Origin: Linyphia triangularis
Taxonomy: Eukaryota; Arthropoda; Arachnida; Araneae; Linyphiidae
Direction: 5' to 3'
Length of the DNA: 64,000 nt
NCBI GenBank assembly: GCA_963978545.1
Contig: OZ021725.1
Span: 7,892,346 to 7,956,345, forward strand
This document shows, piece after piece, positions 35,406 to 48,909 of this stretch. Position numbers and translations under genes: made by a program. Each line of letters starts with the position of its first letter. The stretch's first letter is position 1. The notes below the pieces were generated by a model. It saw nothing but the letters and a program-made list of their open reading frames with translations. It did not search any database and was not told where the DNA came from.

Positions 35406-35639
35406 AAAATCTTCATGTGCGGGAATGTTGCTTGCATGCATGCTCAAAATAGATGTTTATCTTGTTACAAGTTATTTTGTAGTTAGTACAAGGAGTAAAA
35501 ATATCGTTTCATACATGAGCTATGAATATTTTCGAGTAAATTTATTTATTTCTTGAAGTTAATTGATGTATTTTTACGCTTAAAAAATGAAAAAATAAAA
35601 TTTCAAAGTATAAAAAAAACCTATTGAATCTTGGTTCGT

Positions 35640-36180
35640 GTGAAATGACAACACGGGGGGGGGGGGAGGGTGCGATCTCCCCAGTGTTCCATCAACAGTG
35701 GGGGCAAAGGGATTATTTCACCCCCCCCCCCCACACACACACTAAAAATCTGCAAAAATGTGTTTTTCCAAAATACTTATAATTTCAATTAAATATAGTT
35801 TTAAATCTTCTTGATACTTTAATTTTTTGCTTATTTTTTCGAGTGTATTGTCTATAAAATACAAATTTTCAGAAATATTGAAAAATTGCTTTATTTAAAT
35901 GTGCCATCGTCATTTTTATGCAATTTCATAAAAATATATATATTAAAGTATTGTATAGTAATTTTGTAATGATGAGATAAAATGGTATAGGCCTTTCTTT
36001 CATTAATTATAATACCCAGAACTATTAAAATTTTTTTTTTTTTTTTTTGGTGCAATATAATAAAAATATGTTTTAAAATAATGTGCTGTAATGAAATAAA
36101 TTATTTTCTAATGGTAAATTAACTAGTTACTGCTCTTACTTCCATAAACTGTTTCTGAACTAATTTTACACAAATAATTT
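35640..36180 (-). repeat. Dispersed repeat G, uninterrupted copy
   Basis: Reverse complement of 18091-19390 without the L insertion. It has G12 (35655-35666) and C12 (35721-35732) runs near one end, where the paired end near 19380 has only short G/C runs. Confidence 0.55.
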
Positions 36181-36189
36181 CGTTACCCT

Positions 36190-36922
36190 TAAGATTTTTT
36201 TTTTTTTTTTTTAAAGTTCAATGCATTCAAATACCGATCACTCCCATTCAGAACACTCTAGACCGCGAGGTTGCGGGTTCCGAGTTCCGTGTTGGCATGG
36301 GTGTTTGTAAATGTATGTTGGCTTGTCTAATGACGAATGTTTCGGCGCATTATAGCCCTCGTGTTGCTGACGGCGCCAGATAATCTGAATACAACCAACC
36401 AACCCATTCAGAACTGTTAAATATTACTGAGCAATTAGTTTAGATGGGGTATATAGTTTGTGAGCTAAAATTGATTAAAATTTCACATTATTTTAACTTC
36501 AAAGTTTATGATGTATTTAGATAATAGATGAACTAAGGTTATATATTATCGTATAACTAATGTTCACTTATTTTATAACTTTTATGGTTAAATTTATCAA
36601 TTTTTTATAAAGTTCCCTGAAAGGAAGTATATAAATAGTAAAAGGAAAATTTTATTTAAACTAATTACTAAAGCAATTCAATGGTTAAAATTAATTAATA
36701 AATAAAACTAATTATTTAACTAGATTATTAGATACAAAAATTTAAATTAAAAAAAAAATTAAATTTCAAAAATCTATTAAATTTAAAGAATATTCAATTA
36801 TTGAATTAATTCAAGGAATTATCAGCAATAATTATTAAAATTTGAATAATGATAATATTTAAAATTTGGGCCAGCATAAACGAAAAATCACCGGACCGAT
36901 TTTGTGTCCCAGTATGCCCCTG
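36190..36922 (+). mobile_element. Diverged hAT copy, split by SINE
   Basis: Related to 12513-13136: 'ttcaatgcattcaaat...gatcactcccat', 'atagatgaac...ttatatattatcgtat' and the right end 'ggaccgattttgtg...agtatgcccctg'. The left end is lost in T-runs. SINE A interrupts it at 36255-36402. Confidence 0.65.
36255..36402 (+). mobile_element. 5'-truncated SINE A with 12-bp TSD
   Basis: Exact TSD CCCATTCAGAAC at 36243-36254 and 36403-36414. It starts inside the tRNA-like head ('actctagaccgcgagg'), so the A box is missing. The truncation with an intact TSD indicates incomplete reverse transcription at insertion. Confidence 0.9.
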
Positions 36923-37069
36923 TAGTGTCCCCATCGCCCTTGTGGGAAAAGTTAAAAGTTGGCGCCTAATGAACTTGTTAACAATTATTATCGCTTTGCA
37001 TTTTATGAAATGGCGAAACAAATTCAAACAAGCCATTTTGTAAAATGGACTTTTTTTCCATCCAACCAT

Positions 37070-37251
37070 GCCGACCAAACGGGTATAGTGGTTAGCGTGC
37101 TAGCTTCTGGACCGCGAGGTTGCGGGTTCGAGTCCCGTGTTAGGCATGGGTGTTTGTAAATGTATGTTGGATTTTCTAATGACGAATGTTTCGGCGCATT
37201 ATAGCCCTCGTGTTGCTGAAGGCGCCAGGTAATCTGAATACAACCAACCAA
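37070..37251 (+). mobile_element. SINE A with regular B box
   Basis: GCCGACCAAACGGG head, A box TATAGTGGTTAGCG and B box GGGTTCGAGTCCC without the extra C. The tail is AACCAACC. Flanks CCATCCAACCATG and CCATCGAGCCATG may be a decayed TSD. Confidence 0.85.
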
Positions 37252-37255
37252 CCCA

Positions 37256-37690
37256 TCGAGCCATGGAAACAAAACCGAGCCTTTATTTTTTTCAACGTGA
37301 TCTCGAACAATGCCATCAGTAGCAACGTTTTATCAAGTATAAATATATCATATTTTTTTTTCTTTTCTTTTTCCCGAACTTCCAATCTCGACTGGTTTAT
37401 AATTTCCTTCCAAACCAAACGATACTCAAGTAAGCGTCCTCCGTTGCTCTAATTGCGATCACGGCAAACGATTTGAGGAGGCGAAAGGGAGCTCGCAGAC
37501 GACCCTGGGAGAGTATCACTTTCACTGCTGCCCGCCCAGGGTCGACAGGGAAGAAAAGATGTCAAGGGCTTACCTTCCAAAAGGGCAGACGATTAACTGC
37601 AAGGATTGTCATTTCTCCCAATGGGAATTCCGCAGCAATAATATAATATTTTTCGAAAATTTAGAATCGTCTGCTTGTCAATAGCCCTTA
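37256..37690. other. GC-richer island with repeated ATCGT(C/T)TGC words
   Basis: Contains 'ggcaaacgattt' (37463), 'cgcagacgaccc' (37485), 'ggcagacgatta' (37584) and 'gaatcgtctgctt' (37666). An inverted repeat CGACCCTGGG/CCCAGGGTCG spans about 37490-37545. There is no convincing open frame. It is possibly a regulatory or non-coding exon segment. Confidence 0.35.
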
Positions 37691-37705
37691 ATCCTAGTGC
37701 TTTTC

Positions 37706-38584
<879 letters not shown>

Positions 38585-38604
38585 CCTAGTGCTTTTCTAT
38601 TTTT

Positions 38605-39300
38605 TGGCCATAATATATAAACTAGAGGTGTTGAACAACGCACAACTTTCAATTACACTATAATATTGGATTAAAAGTTTATTTGTGTTATTTATTGTTT
38701 TCATATTTTCACTCATTTAAAAAAAAAATTGTCAGTTTTGCGATATTTTTACCAATAACTTTTACATGGGGTGGGGGACACCTTCGAAAGGGGAAAATTG
38801 GTGGTGTTATTCGTTAGACATTACATTGTCCTTGCTTGTGCATGAAACAGAAAAAAATCAGTCTTTGATGGGCGATACCCAAGGGCAGAGAGCTCAGGCA
38901 TTCGTTTTTCAACTTTTTACGCTTTTATTGTATTTCTATGGAAATTTCGAAGTTGGGGACGATTAGAACATTTTAAGAGGCATTAGCAGAGGGATTTTAA
39001 TCAAATGAAAATTGTTAGAGCCGTTTCTTAAGAATCGCTAAGAAACATGATTTTTTCATGATGTTTCATGATTTCAACCTTACGCGCATGCGTGCGTGGT
39101 TTTGACGAAAACCTTTATGGTAGGTTCCCTGGCCACCACTAACCCGCACACTAAATTTAAACATCGTAGATCAATTTGTTCGGGAGTTTATACTGACCAC
39201 AAACACACAGACAGACAGTTTTTCTAGACCACTTATTTGAAATCAGGATGTTCCAAAACGTGGAGAAATGCAAAAAAATTGATTTTTTTTTTTTTTACTG
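38605..39300 (+). repeat. Dispersed repeat family E, copy
   Basis: Parallels 1890-2640: 'gttgaacaacgcacaacttt', 'ggcattcgtttttcaacttt', 'acgcgcatgcgtg', 'gacgaaaaccttt', 'tcaatttgttcgggagttta' and 'atcaggatgttccaaaacg'. Confidence 0.6.
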
Positions 39301-39409
39301 AATTGTTGAGTAGTATAGGTGGAGTGACTACCACAAAAAAATGTATTGTCTATTAATATAAATAGAATTATAAGCTAACTTATATAAAAAGTTTGCAATT
39401 AAAAAAGAA

Positions 39410-39423
39410 GGGGGGGGGGGGGG
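39410..39423. repeat. G14 homopolymer
   Basis: Uninterrupted G run, one of about sixteen G or C runs of ten or more in the window. Confidence 0.95.
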
Positions 39424-39589
39424 TTCTTTATCATTTAGACTTTTAGCGTTTTCAACGACAATCTCAGAAAAAAACTCTCCGATTTCTGAGTTATTTACCT
39501 TCTAATCGACAATCAGTTCAATAGCTGAATTTCTGTTGCTCTTGTCAATGTGTGATTCTAGCAATCAAAAGACATTCATACTGCAGTTC

Positions 39590-39810
39590 ACATTCTGGAA
39601 CCCCTTTTCGATCTCTAAAAGTTAATCCGTTAAAAGTTAATCCGTTAAAAGTTAATCTCTGTTTAATAGGGATTGGAATAGATTAGGTTTTTTTTCGTCC
39701 TCTTTGACATTTGTACCAATTTTCAGAGTTGTATGGGAAGTGGGGAAAATAATGAGGAGTCAGTTTATGTCAGTCAGTCAGTGAAGATTTCGTTTAAGAT
39801 ATCGACCCTG
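39590..39810 (+). repeat. Family K fragment
   Basis: 'aaccccttttcgat', 'ttgacatttgtaccaatttt', 'cagagttgt..gggaagtggg' and 'gtcagtcagtcagtgaag' match the repeat units in 54180-54650. A short triplicate 'gttaatccgttaaaa' is at 39619-39655. Confidence 0.55.
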
Positions 39811-40007
39811 GAGTTAAACAGTCCAGCTTCACATATTAGCGTAGTAATATTTCCAAGTAAAATATGCTTTACAAAATTTTGTTTCTAAATTATTTTGAAC
39901 TTGGAAAATAAACAGCTGCATTTTTGTTAAAAGTTGACTGCAATTCCCGAGTAATATTATAGGCAATTGAAGCTATGCAATTCAATTACCCATATGTATT
40001 CATAGGG

Positions 40008-40188
40008 TTGGTTGTTTTCAGATTACCTGGCGCCGTCAGTAACACGAGGGCTATAATGAGCCGAAACATTCGTCATTAGACAAGCCAACAAACAAAAGCT
40101 TACAAACACCCATGCCTAACACGGGACTCGGAACCGCAACCTCGCGGTCTAGAAGCTAGCACGCTAACCACTATACCGTTTGATCGGC
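40008..40188 (-). mobile_element. SINE A with 13-bp TSD
   Basis: TSD TGTATTCATAGGG (39995-40007) and TGCATTCATAGGG (40189-40201). The B box on the minus strand is GGTTCCGAGTCCC, the extra-C form. Confidence 0.88.
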
Positions 40189-40214
40189 TGCATTCATAGG
40201 GTAATAAAAGTATA

Positions 40215-40680
40215 GGATACGGTCAAGAAAAAAAAAAAATCGATTTTTTTTTTTTGCATTTCTCCACGTTTTGGAACATTTTGATTTCAAAAAAGTGATC
40301 TAGAAAAAATGTCGATCTGTGGTCAGCATAACCCCGAAAAAATTGACCCTACGATGATCAGATTTAGTGTGCGGGTTGGTGGTAGTCGTGGAACATACCT
40401 TTCAGGTTTTCGCCAAAATCGCGCATGCGCATAAGGTAGCTGTCATTGAAAAAAAATCCTGTTTCTCAATGATGGTTAAAAAACGGCTCTAACGATTTTG
40501 ATAAAAATCGCTGTGGTAATACCTCTTAAGGTGTTCTAAACATCCCCACCTCCGAAATTTCCGTAAAAACACATTAATGGTTTAAAAAGTTGAAAAACGA
40601 ATGCCTTCAACTCAGAGTTCTCTTTGTTTGAAAATAGTTTATCAACGATCATTTTTTCTTTTCTCCTCAGTTTCACTTAT
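40215..40680 (-). repeat. Dispersed repeat family E, reverse copy
   Basis: 'acgttttggaacattttgat', 'gtcagcataaccccgaaa', 'ttgaccctacgatg', 'tcgcgcatgcgca' and 'gttgaaaaacgaatgcc' appear in reverse E order. Confidence 0.6.
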
Positions 40681-40686
40681 AAGAAA

Positions 40687-41346
40687 TAGTCCGAGAGGTG
40701 ACTGCAATTTTTGGACCCCATCGAACATCATTCTGAATTTTTTATAGAAATTGGAGAAAAGCGAGTAGATTATGAATCCACTGGTCTGCCGTGGCAAAAA
40801 CGGCCGAAACTGATCAAAAATCGACTTGGAATGAGTTGAACTAAAATCCGATTGCCAAATATGTCATAACTTGCCAAAAAGAGAACAAACTTTTTCGTCT
40901 GGCAACCCTGCATTTTGATTTCTAATGAGGAAAAGCGCAAACGATTTCTGATCTCTGGCTTTGAAAATTTGTATCTTTTAAAAGTAAGCCAAATTGGCGA
41001 CATCAGTTACGTCATCCGTGACGTAATGTTTTTTGCCAACTTGGCTCCCTTTTAATAGATGCAAGTAGACCGTCGCCAGATATCTGAATCGTCTGCAACC
41101 TTATTAATTGATAATTAAAGAGTAAGGGTTACCAAATAAAAAAAAATGCTCATTATTTGGCAAGTTATGGCGCATTTGGCAATTGGATTTAGTTCAACTT
41201 ATTAAAAGTCGATTTTTGACCAGTTTCGGCCATTTTTGCCACGGCAGACCAGTGGATTCGTAATCTAATAACTTTTCTCTAATTTCTATAAAAAAATCAG
41301 AATGATGTTCGATGGGGTCCAAAAATTGCAGTCACCTCTCAGTCTA
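40687..41346. mobile_element. Foldback element F, copy 6
   Basis: TAGTCCGAGAGGTGACTGC to GCAGTCACCTCTCAGTCTA, 660 bp. A matching base change (GGTGAC/GTCACC) is present in both termini, suggesting arm-to-arm conversion or a subfamily. The centre is TTACGTCATCCGTGACGTAA near 41008. Confidence 0.88.
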
Positions 41347-42000
41347 GAAGGAAAAAAAGGAAAAAAGAAAAAAAAAAAAAAACGATTTTTTTTTTTAACC
41401 TAATGCAATACTTTCATAACCGTATGTTAACATATGGGTAATTGAAAGTAAAAATTATCATAATATAAATTAAAATGAAAAAAATAAATCGTCTGATATT
41501 TGAATACAGCTGAACTGTTCATCGTATACGCGTACAGAAATGAAGCACTAGACGGCTAGAGATATATTTGTACAACAGGTAGCGTAAACAGCCTTGCACT
41601 TCTGTCACTCACTGACTCAGCGCCACTGTAATGATCATAGCATGGCTGAGCTGCGTTGTACGTCAAGGAGCTAAATGAAGTTGGAAAGCTTGATTTGGAG
41701 GTCAGAAGTTAATCAAGCCGACGCAACAACTGTTGCCAACTTCCTGAAGTGAATTATTATTTGACAAGGAGCTGACAACTGCGTCGCTGCTCATTTCGCC
41801 CCACATGTCACACCGAGCTTCCGTTTAAAAAAAAAACAAAAAAAAAACACGCATCCTTTTGTATCCAGCCAAGGAAAAAAAAATATGTTTCCAGTTTTTC
41901 ACTACACTTGCCAGTATTCTATAGTTGTTCATTGAGTGTTTTGTGATTACTGCTGCTTTGAAGCATTTATGTTAGTTAGCAATTGCCAAAAAACGCCTCA
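41347..42000. other. Unassigned stretch with an E tail fragment
   Basis: 41395-41455 holds a palindromic E-type end ('actttcataaccgtat...catatgggtaattgaaagt'). The patch at 41510-41830 is GC-richer and has no convincing frame. Confidence 0.4.
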
Positions 42001-42400
42001 AAGGATTTTGATAAAAAATCTCTGTGGTAATTACCTTTCAAGTTTTTCTAAACATCACCGCCTCTGAAATTTCCGTAGAAATCCGATGAAGACGTAATAA
42101 GTTGAAAAACGAATGCTTTTCACACAGAGTTCTGTTCCGTTGAGCATCGCCCATTAACGACTATTTCTCCTCTAAAATCTCAAATTTATCTTATGAAAAG
42201 ATAATGTAATATTCATAAAAACAAAATCGTCAACACCTAAATTTTGGCTGCGTTTTTTTTTTTGTTTTTTTTTCCCTTTCCCCCTCCCATATAATAAATA
42301 TCGTTAAAAATATCACCAAATTGGCCATTATTTAAAGTTAACCCATTAACGATGGTAGATAAGAAAATTTGCCAAACCACATTTTAGTTTTTTTATTTGC
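42000..42400 (-). repeat. Dispersed repeat family E, partial reverse copy
   Basis: 'cctcaaaggattttgataaa', 'ctaaacatcaccgcctc' and 'aagttgaaaaacgaatgc' match the E core in reverse. Confidence 0.55.
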
Positions 42401-42524
42401 TAATAAATTCCGATCGTGGTTCTACTGTTTTTGTTTGTGAAGTGTTAAGTGTTTTTAAGGGGATTTTGCACCTTCAAACTTTTTTTTATTTAAGCCTTTA
42501 AAATTATATTTTTTATATATTTGG

Positions 42525-42710
42525 TCGGTTGGTTGGTTGTACTCAGATTATCTGGCGCCGTCAGCAACACGAGGGCTATAATGCACCGAAACTTTCGTCA
42601 TTAGACAAGCCAACATACATTTACAAACACCCATGCCTAACACGAGACTCGGAACCCGCAACCTCGCGGTCTAGAGGCCAGCATGCTAACCACTATACCG
42701 TTTGGTCGGC
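42525..42710 (-). mobile_element. SINE A with exact 12-bp TSD
   Basis: TSD TTATATATTTGG at 42513-42524 and 42711-42722. The extra-C B box is present on the minus strand (GGTTCCGAGTC). The tail is four GGTT units in reverse. Confidence 0.92.
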
Positions 42711-42722
42711 TTATATATTTGG

Positions 42723-43590
42723 AAGAATTACTAAGTAAAAACTAAATGCTATTTAAATTTTTTTTCACATAATGTTTTAAATTTTCAAAATTTTAAAATT
42801 TAAAAAAAAAAAAAAAAAATCATCAAATTTCAAATTTTATCTTCTTTTTCATTTTTCAATATTTTTCCTGATTTTTAAATCAAATATTTTAATTTTCCTA
42901 GTAATATATTCTAACTTTTTAGGCGTTGGATTTGGAAAAGGTAATTTAGTTTTCGAGAAAAACGATAATTACTGTTAGTAAAAAACGGGCATTTTTCAAC
43001 ATTTAAACTTGTAAAAAAAAAAGTATTTTATTTAAATATCCACGCCTATTTTTGTCAAATAGATATTAAGAATAACACACAAAAAATTCCAAGTAATTTC
43101 ATTCATATTCGCTGAAGTTTTAGCATTTTGAGTAAGGTGGGAATTTCAAAAATCACGAACTGAGAAAAATGAGTTCAAAACATCGAAGGAGCTATTGCAG
43201 CAATGCTAAATTCTTCATAAAAATATAGTTTTTCTGCAATTGCAGTTATCGGATCAGCTCAAAAACTTGCCAGAATAAGGAGAAGGTTTCAAAGATTATA
43301 AACACGCAAGAAAAAAAGTAGAAAATTGATATATTTATTATATTTTGTGAAAACAAGGGATACCAAGTCCACTTAAAAATTATAAAACTAATTTTCCAAA
43401 AAAATCTGCAAAAATTCAAAATATTCATTAAATGATCTAAATAAACAAGGTAAAAATTAAAAACAATGACTTTTTATTAATTTCAAAGTCGTCTTAAAGA
43501 ACATACGAAAATAAAAACAGTAACTTTCTCCAATCCTTGGCAAATTTAAATGCAGGGATCAGTATTGTTCAGTGTAATCAAAACTTCTGC
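42723..43590. repeat. AT-rich stretch with two repeat fragments
   Basis: 43235-43370 matches 12345-12470. 43480-43590 is an E terminus ('ggatcagtattg...ttctgcaatgtttcaca'). The rest is A/T tracts with no gene. The E terminus supplies the seed word of the following array. Confidence 0.5.
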
Positions 43591-44226
43591 AATGTTTCAC
43601 ACTAACATGGTTCATTATTTTGTGACTCGGTAATGAAACGAACAATGTTTCACACTAACATGGTTCATTATTTTGTGACTCGGTAATGAAACGAACAATG
43701 TTTCACACTAACATGGTTCATTATTTTGTGACTCGGTAATGAAACGAACAATGTTTCACACTAACATGGTTCATTATTTTGTGACTCGGTAATGAAACGA
43801 ACAATGTTTCACACTAACATGGTTCATTATTTTGTGACTCGGTAATGAAACGAACAATGTTTCACACTAACATGGTTCATTATTTTGTGACTCGGTAATG
43901 AAACGAACAATGTTTCACACTAACATGGTTCATTATTTTGTGACTCGGTAATGAAACGAACAATGTTTCACACTAACATGGTTCATTATTTTGTGACTCG
44001 GTAATGAAACGAACAATGTTTCACACTAACATGGTTCATTATTTTGTGACTCGGTAATGAAACGAACAATGTTTCACACTAACATGGTTCATTATTTTGT
44101 GACTCGGTAATGAAACGAACAATGTTTCACACTAACATGGTTCATTATTTTGTGACTCGGTAATGAAACGAACAATGTTTCACACTAACATGGTTCATTA
44201 TTTTGTGACTCGGTAATGAAATGAAA
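43591..44226. repeat. Tandem array, 12 x 53 bp, near identical
   Basis: 'aatgtttcac' recurs every 53 bp from 43591 to 44174, giving 12 units ending near 44226. Units appear identical by eye ('aacatggttcattattttgt', 'gactcggtaatgaaacg'). The homogeneity suggests recent expansion. The first 'gcaatgtttcac' is continuous with the family E end. Confidence 0.95.
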
Positions 44227-44520
44227 CTGTTTGTACTTTTGAACCATGGTAACTAAATTTGAGTGTAATTTATGTCGCTACACCACAAATACCGTCAATT
44301 AAATACTCTGAAAATTACGTTAACAATATAGTATACTATCGTGCTAAGCACAGATGGTATCTGCAACTGAGATCAAAAGGGGAAAAGTTAGAGAAAGTCC
44401 CCGTAAGGATCATTTGCTATACTCGCTATGTTACAATTTTCTAGCCCAGTGCATTTAGAAACTACTTGCTATAACCACCTTGACATTTGGTGAGTATTAG
44501 GTGTGAAAATAATCACTTAA

Positions 44521-45241
44521 GGGGACTGTTAAGGAAAAAATTTCAAAATTTTCTGTTTTTATATTTTAGTGGAAATATATAGCCGACAATTCTAGCTTTC
44601 AGTACATACCTTACTTTTGCTGATCCGAGAAGAATTAAGAATATTATTTGAGTTTTTGTAAGAGCGCATATTAGAAATCGTATGTATTTCAATTTCTTAA
44701 AATGCATTTTTCTCTTCATGTGTATTTTAATATTTTTAGGGTATTCGATTTGTTCCTCGCGATTCAAAAGTTGATGTATTTTTTTTAAATTTGGAGATAT
44801 TGTTTACTATACTATTTTGAACACAATTGTGCATGGATTTTGAAATCTGTTTTTTTTTTTATTGTTTTACAGCAATTTTCGTAATGCTTCTATTTAAAAA
44901 GTTAATTTTTTTTTTGCCGTAGTACCAAAGTTTTACTTTTAAATAATTTACCAATGAGTCAAATTAAAAATCCATGCACAATTATGTCAATATATATTCG
45001 ATTTGCTTGTACAAAAAAATTGAGACAGATTGCAAAAAAATTGAATCGCAAGGAGCGTTTTTAAAATTACGGAAAAAACGCTAAATTTTTCAATAAAAAT
45101 TTAATTTCTTGAAAAAAAAATCAATATAAATTTTTGAAATTTTAGGTTGTGTTTCATCTAATTGCTATTGAACTGCACAAAAAATTTCATGAATTTTAGA
45201 CAAAAATTGAAATTTTTTTTATTTTTGACTTAACAGTCCCC
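44521..45241. mobile_element. TTAA-flanked element (piggyBac-like), 721 bp
   Basis: TTAA at 44517-44520 and 45242-45245 flank GGGGACTGTTAAGGAAAAAA ... TTTTGACTTAACAGTCCCC. The interior is AT-rich with no transposase frame. It is a different family from 29779-30493, although both start with G-rich ends after TTAA. Confidence 0.85.
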
Positions 45242-45245
45242 TTAA

Positions 45246-45422
45246 GCTTGGCGTTCACTATTTCTGAGCAGAGTGGAGTGGACTAAAGCCGATTACAAAG
45301 CTGCCAATGTTTACTGTAGCACGAGCCTCGTGATACAAAGGACGTTGACAGCCTTGTTAATTGGCTCTAATCTAATCCACTCCGCTCTACTCTCCCCTGC
45401 TTAGCGATAGTGGATGCCAAGC
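45246..45422. mobile_element. Small inverted-repeat element next to TTAA
   Basis: GCTTGGCGTTCACTATTTC at the left and GCGATAGTGGATGCCAAGC at the right, about 177 bp. Inner matches are 'gcagagtggagtgga' and 'tccactccgctctac'. It begins directly after the TTAA that ends the previous element and ends at TTTAA, so it used the same target or the partner's end. Confidence 0.75.
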
Positions 45423-45610
45423 TTTAATGAAATGATATAAATTAAAAACTCTACAATAGTGTCTAATATATTTTATATTTGAAATCCTTACGTCAATGGA
45501 TATGCAGCGACTCCCCCTGGTTTTGTCTATTGCTATTTTTAATTTTCATTTGTAATAGATATGCATTAAATGAAAACAATTTATGTCATTTCATTAAGGG
45601 ATCTATTTCG

Positions 45611-46546
45611 TACGTCCGAGAGGCGACTGCAATTTTTGGACCCCATCGAACATCATTCTGAATTTTTTTATAGAAATTGGAGAAAAGTTAGTAGATTCGG
45701 AATCCATTGGTCTGCCGTGGAAAAAATGGCCGAAACTGATCAAAAATCGACTTGGAATGAGTTGAACTAAAATCCGATTGCCAAATATGTCATAACTTAC
45801 CAAAAAGAGAACAAACTTTATCGTTTGGCAAACCCACTGCATTTCGATTTTCAATGAGAAAAAGCGCAAACGATTTCTGATCTCTGGCTTGGAAAATTTG
45901 TATCTTTTAAAAGTAAGCCAAATTGGCGACATCAGTTATGTCATCAATGACGTAATGTTTATCGCCAATTTGGCTCATTTGTGAAAGATGCAAGTAAGCT
46001 ATAGCCACACATCCGAATCGTCTGCAACCTTCTTAACTCATTATTTGGCAAGTTATGGTGAATTTAGCAATTGGATTTAGTTATGCGAACTAAATCCATA
46101 ATTAAAAATATAAAAATCCATAATATCCATAATTATAATTAAAAAAATGTGTCTGCGAAATTTTCACTGCTTTCTTGTACCACGAAAGCTAAACACATGC
46201 AAAGAATTTAGTGTTTAAAATTGCATTTCATCAAAATCTGTATATTTATTGGTTTTCAATAACTTTTAAACTGGTTATCCTAACGCATTTAGGATAAGCT
46301 ATGATTTTCTAGATCAAACTAAAATATAGAATGTATGCCAGGTTGAACTGGTTTAGATTATGTTTTACCAGTTTGCTCTGTCAAAATTATTTACGAAATA
46401 TTCGAAAAGTCGATTTTTGACCAGTTTCGGCCATTTTTGCCACGGCAGACCAGTGGATTCGTAATCTACTCACTTTCCTCCAGTTTCTATATAAATTCAG
46501 AATGATGTTCGATGGGGTCCAAAAATTGCAGTCGCCTCTCAGTCTA
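45611..46546. mobile_element. Foldback element F, copy 7, with filler
   Basis: TACGTCCGAGAGGCGACTG to TCGCCTCTCAGTCTA. The centre is TTATGTCATCAATGACGTAA near 45934, with two half-site changes. Roughly 46080-46405 is unrelated AT-rich DNA inserted in the right arm, which explains the 936-bp length. Confidence 0.82.
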
Positions 46547-46575
46547 CAGGCAATGATCCTTACTAGAACTTTCTC

Positions 46576-47309
46576 TTGACGTAGTCCAGAATTACTCCCA
46601 CCCCCCTCCTAAACTCCACACTACCCTTGATCAATCCCGATATTATACACTCTTCCCACAACCCCAACATCAGAAACCATTCTCCTGAAAACGCACTCGC
46701 ACAATATTAATTCCTAACCCCTCCTGATGACCGGGCGCACAAGCCACGTGCCCTCACGTATCACTCACGTGACATACAATGCAACGACTCGCACATAACA
46801 CACGAAACTCACACGTGGGAAAAAGTCGTCGGTGTGTGAAATCCTCCCCCATTCTTTTCATTATGTGATCGAATTAGAACATATTTAAAAGGGGGGGAGG
46901 GGGTATTGGCACACGACATGCAGACGGTTCTCGTGGTAAAATGTCGCGTGCCATCGTTCCATTCTCATAGGGGTGGGTGTTCCGCATATGGTGTTCCCCC
47001 CTTTCACCCTGCTGTGCGTTCTTTTTTCATTATTTAAAAAGCAGAATATGTTAGCTCTCTCTCTCTCTCTTTTCATTGAGCAATCGGTTCTTTTTCGGTT
47101 GCCCCCCCCCCCCTCCCTTCTCCTGTTTGAACGATGTTTTTGTAGTCGCTGGGACATATGTTTGAAGTCGTTTTTTTTTTTTAAATGAGGGAGTGTTATT
47201 GTGATACTATAAGAACCGTTAGTATTACCGTCTGCTAAATTTTTTCTTTTTCAAACTGATTGTGAATGATTATTCTAAAAGCCAAAAATCAGATCTAATA
47301 TAGCTTTTA

Positions 47310-47310
<1 letters not shown>
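46576..47310. other. C-rich island, no gene supported
   Basis: 46600-46830 is rich in CACAC/CTCAC text, C13 lies at 47102-47114, and a (CT)n patch is near 47057. Frames at 46885-47188 on both strands overlap and carry no domain. Confidence 0.4.
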
Positions 47311-48130
<820 letters not shown>

Positions 48131-48424
48131 TTTTTGATATTTCTGAAATAGCTATACATTTCATAAAAGACACTGCAATTATGGCTTATTATTTTTCCTT
48201 TTGGCAGATTATCGTGACGCTCTGAGGTGAACTGAAAAAAAAAAAAATGAACCCTTAAAAACAAAAAATTTAAAACAAAATCCTTAAAATGCATTACTTA
48301 TGTTTTTGTGCAATATCAACTTATTTAAGTGATTTGAATCTCAATCACCTTTCTTAACATTTGAGCACTATGTAGAAAACCAACGATTCCTCACCATAGA
48401 CTAACCTACCCCCCCCCCCCCCAG

Positions 48425-48660
48425 AACTTAATAGAATGCATTATCATCGACAACTAGACTATCTGCCAAGTTTCAGATCGATTGGATGACGGAAAGTATG
48501 TTAATTAGTCCTTCAATAAACGTGTGTAAAAGCGATCTTTTTGTGACAGTCCCAAAAGATAGAAAGTATTGCCATCGACAAAGAGGGTATCTGTCAAGTT
48601 TCAACTCCATTGGATGACCTCAAGAGGGTTAATTGGCTCTACCGAAAATTTTGTCTCATC
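48425..48660 (+). repeat. Family D fragment, two partial units
   Basis: 'gaacttaatagaatgcatta', 'ctgccaagtttcagatcgat' and 'gttaattagtc' are followed by a second similar unit from 48540 ('aagtattgccatcgac', 'tgtcaagtttcaactcc'). Confidence 0.55.
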
Positions 48661-48909
48661 AACTTTAATAGGGGAGGTTTCAGTCATTAATAACCTCCAA
48701 ATTTTACATGTCTGAATTAAGCTTGATATCTGGATAATAGAACATGAATAAAAGCTAATAAGTCTGACTCAGGGCCGGCCTAAGGCGTGTGTGATCGCAC
48801 ACATGCGATTTTAATAGGGGCGCCGAAACGAGAAAAAATATTTAAAATAATATGGTAAAAATTAAAATTTGTATGCAATTTTTAAGGCAATGTTGTCCAT
48901 TGAAAATGG

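Larger units (their letters stand above)
44391..46575. mobile_element. Long inverted-repeat element, copy 2, with three insertions
   Basis: The left arm 'gtaaggatcatttgctatac...agcccagtgcatttagaaac' (44391-44520) resumes at 45423 ('tttaatgaaatgatataaat') and runs to about 45610. Only a short right end 'caatgatccttacta' (46549-46565) is left after the F insertion. Most of the right arm seen at 30910-31037 is deleted. Confidence 0.75.

Noticed and set aside
37485..37545. Bacterial-style terminator hairpin
   Set aside because: The inverted repeat has a long loop and the context is eukaryotic; it is left as part of a GC-richer island.
43591..44226. Possible CRISPR-like array
   Set aside because: The 53-bp units are contiguous with no unique spacers, and the window is eukaryotic.
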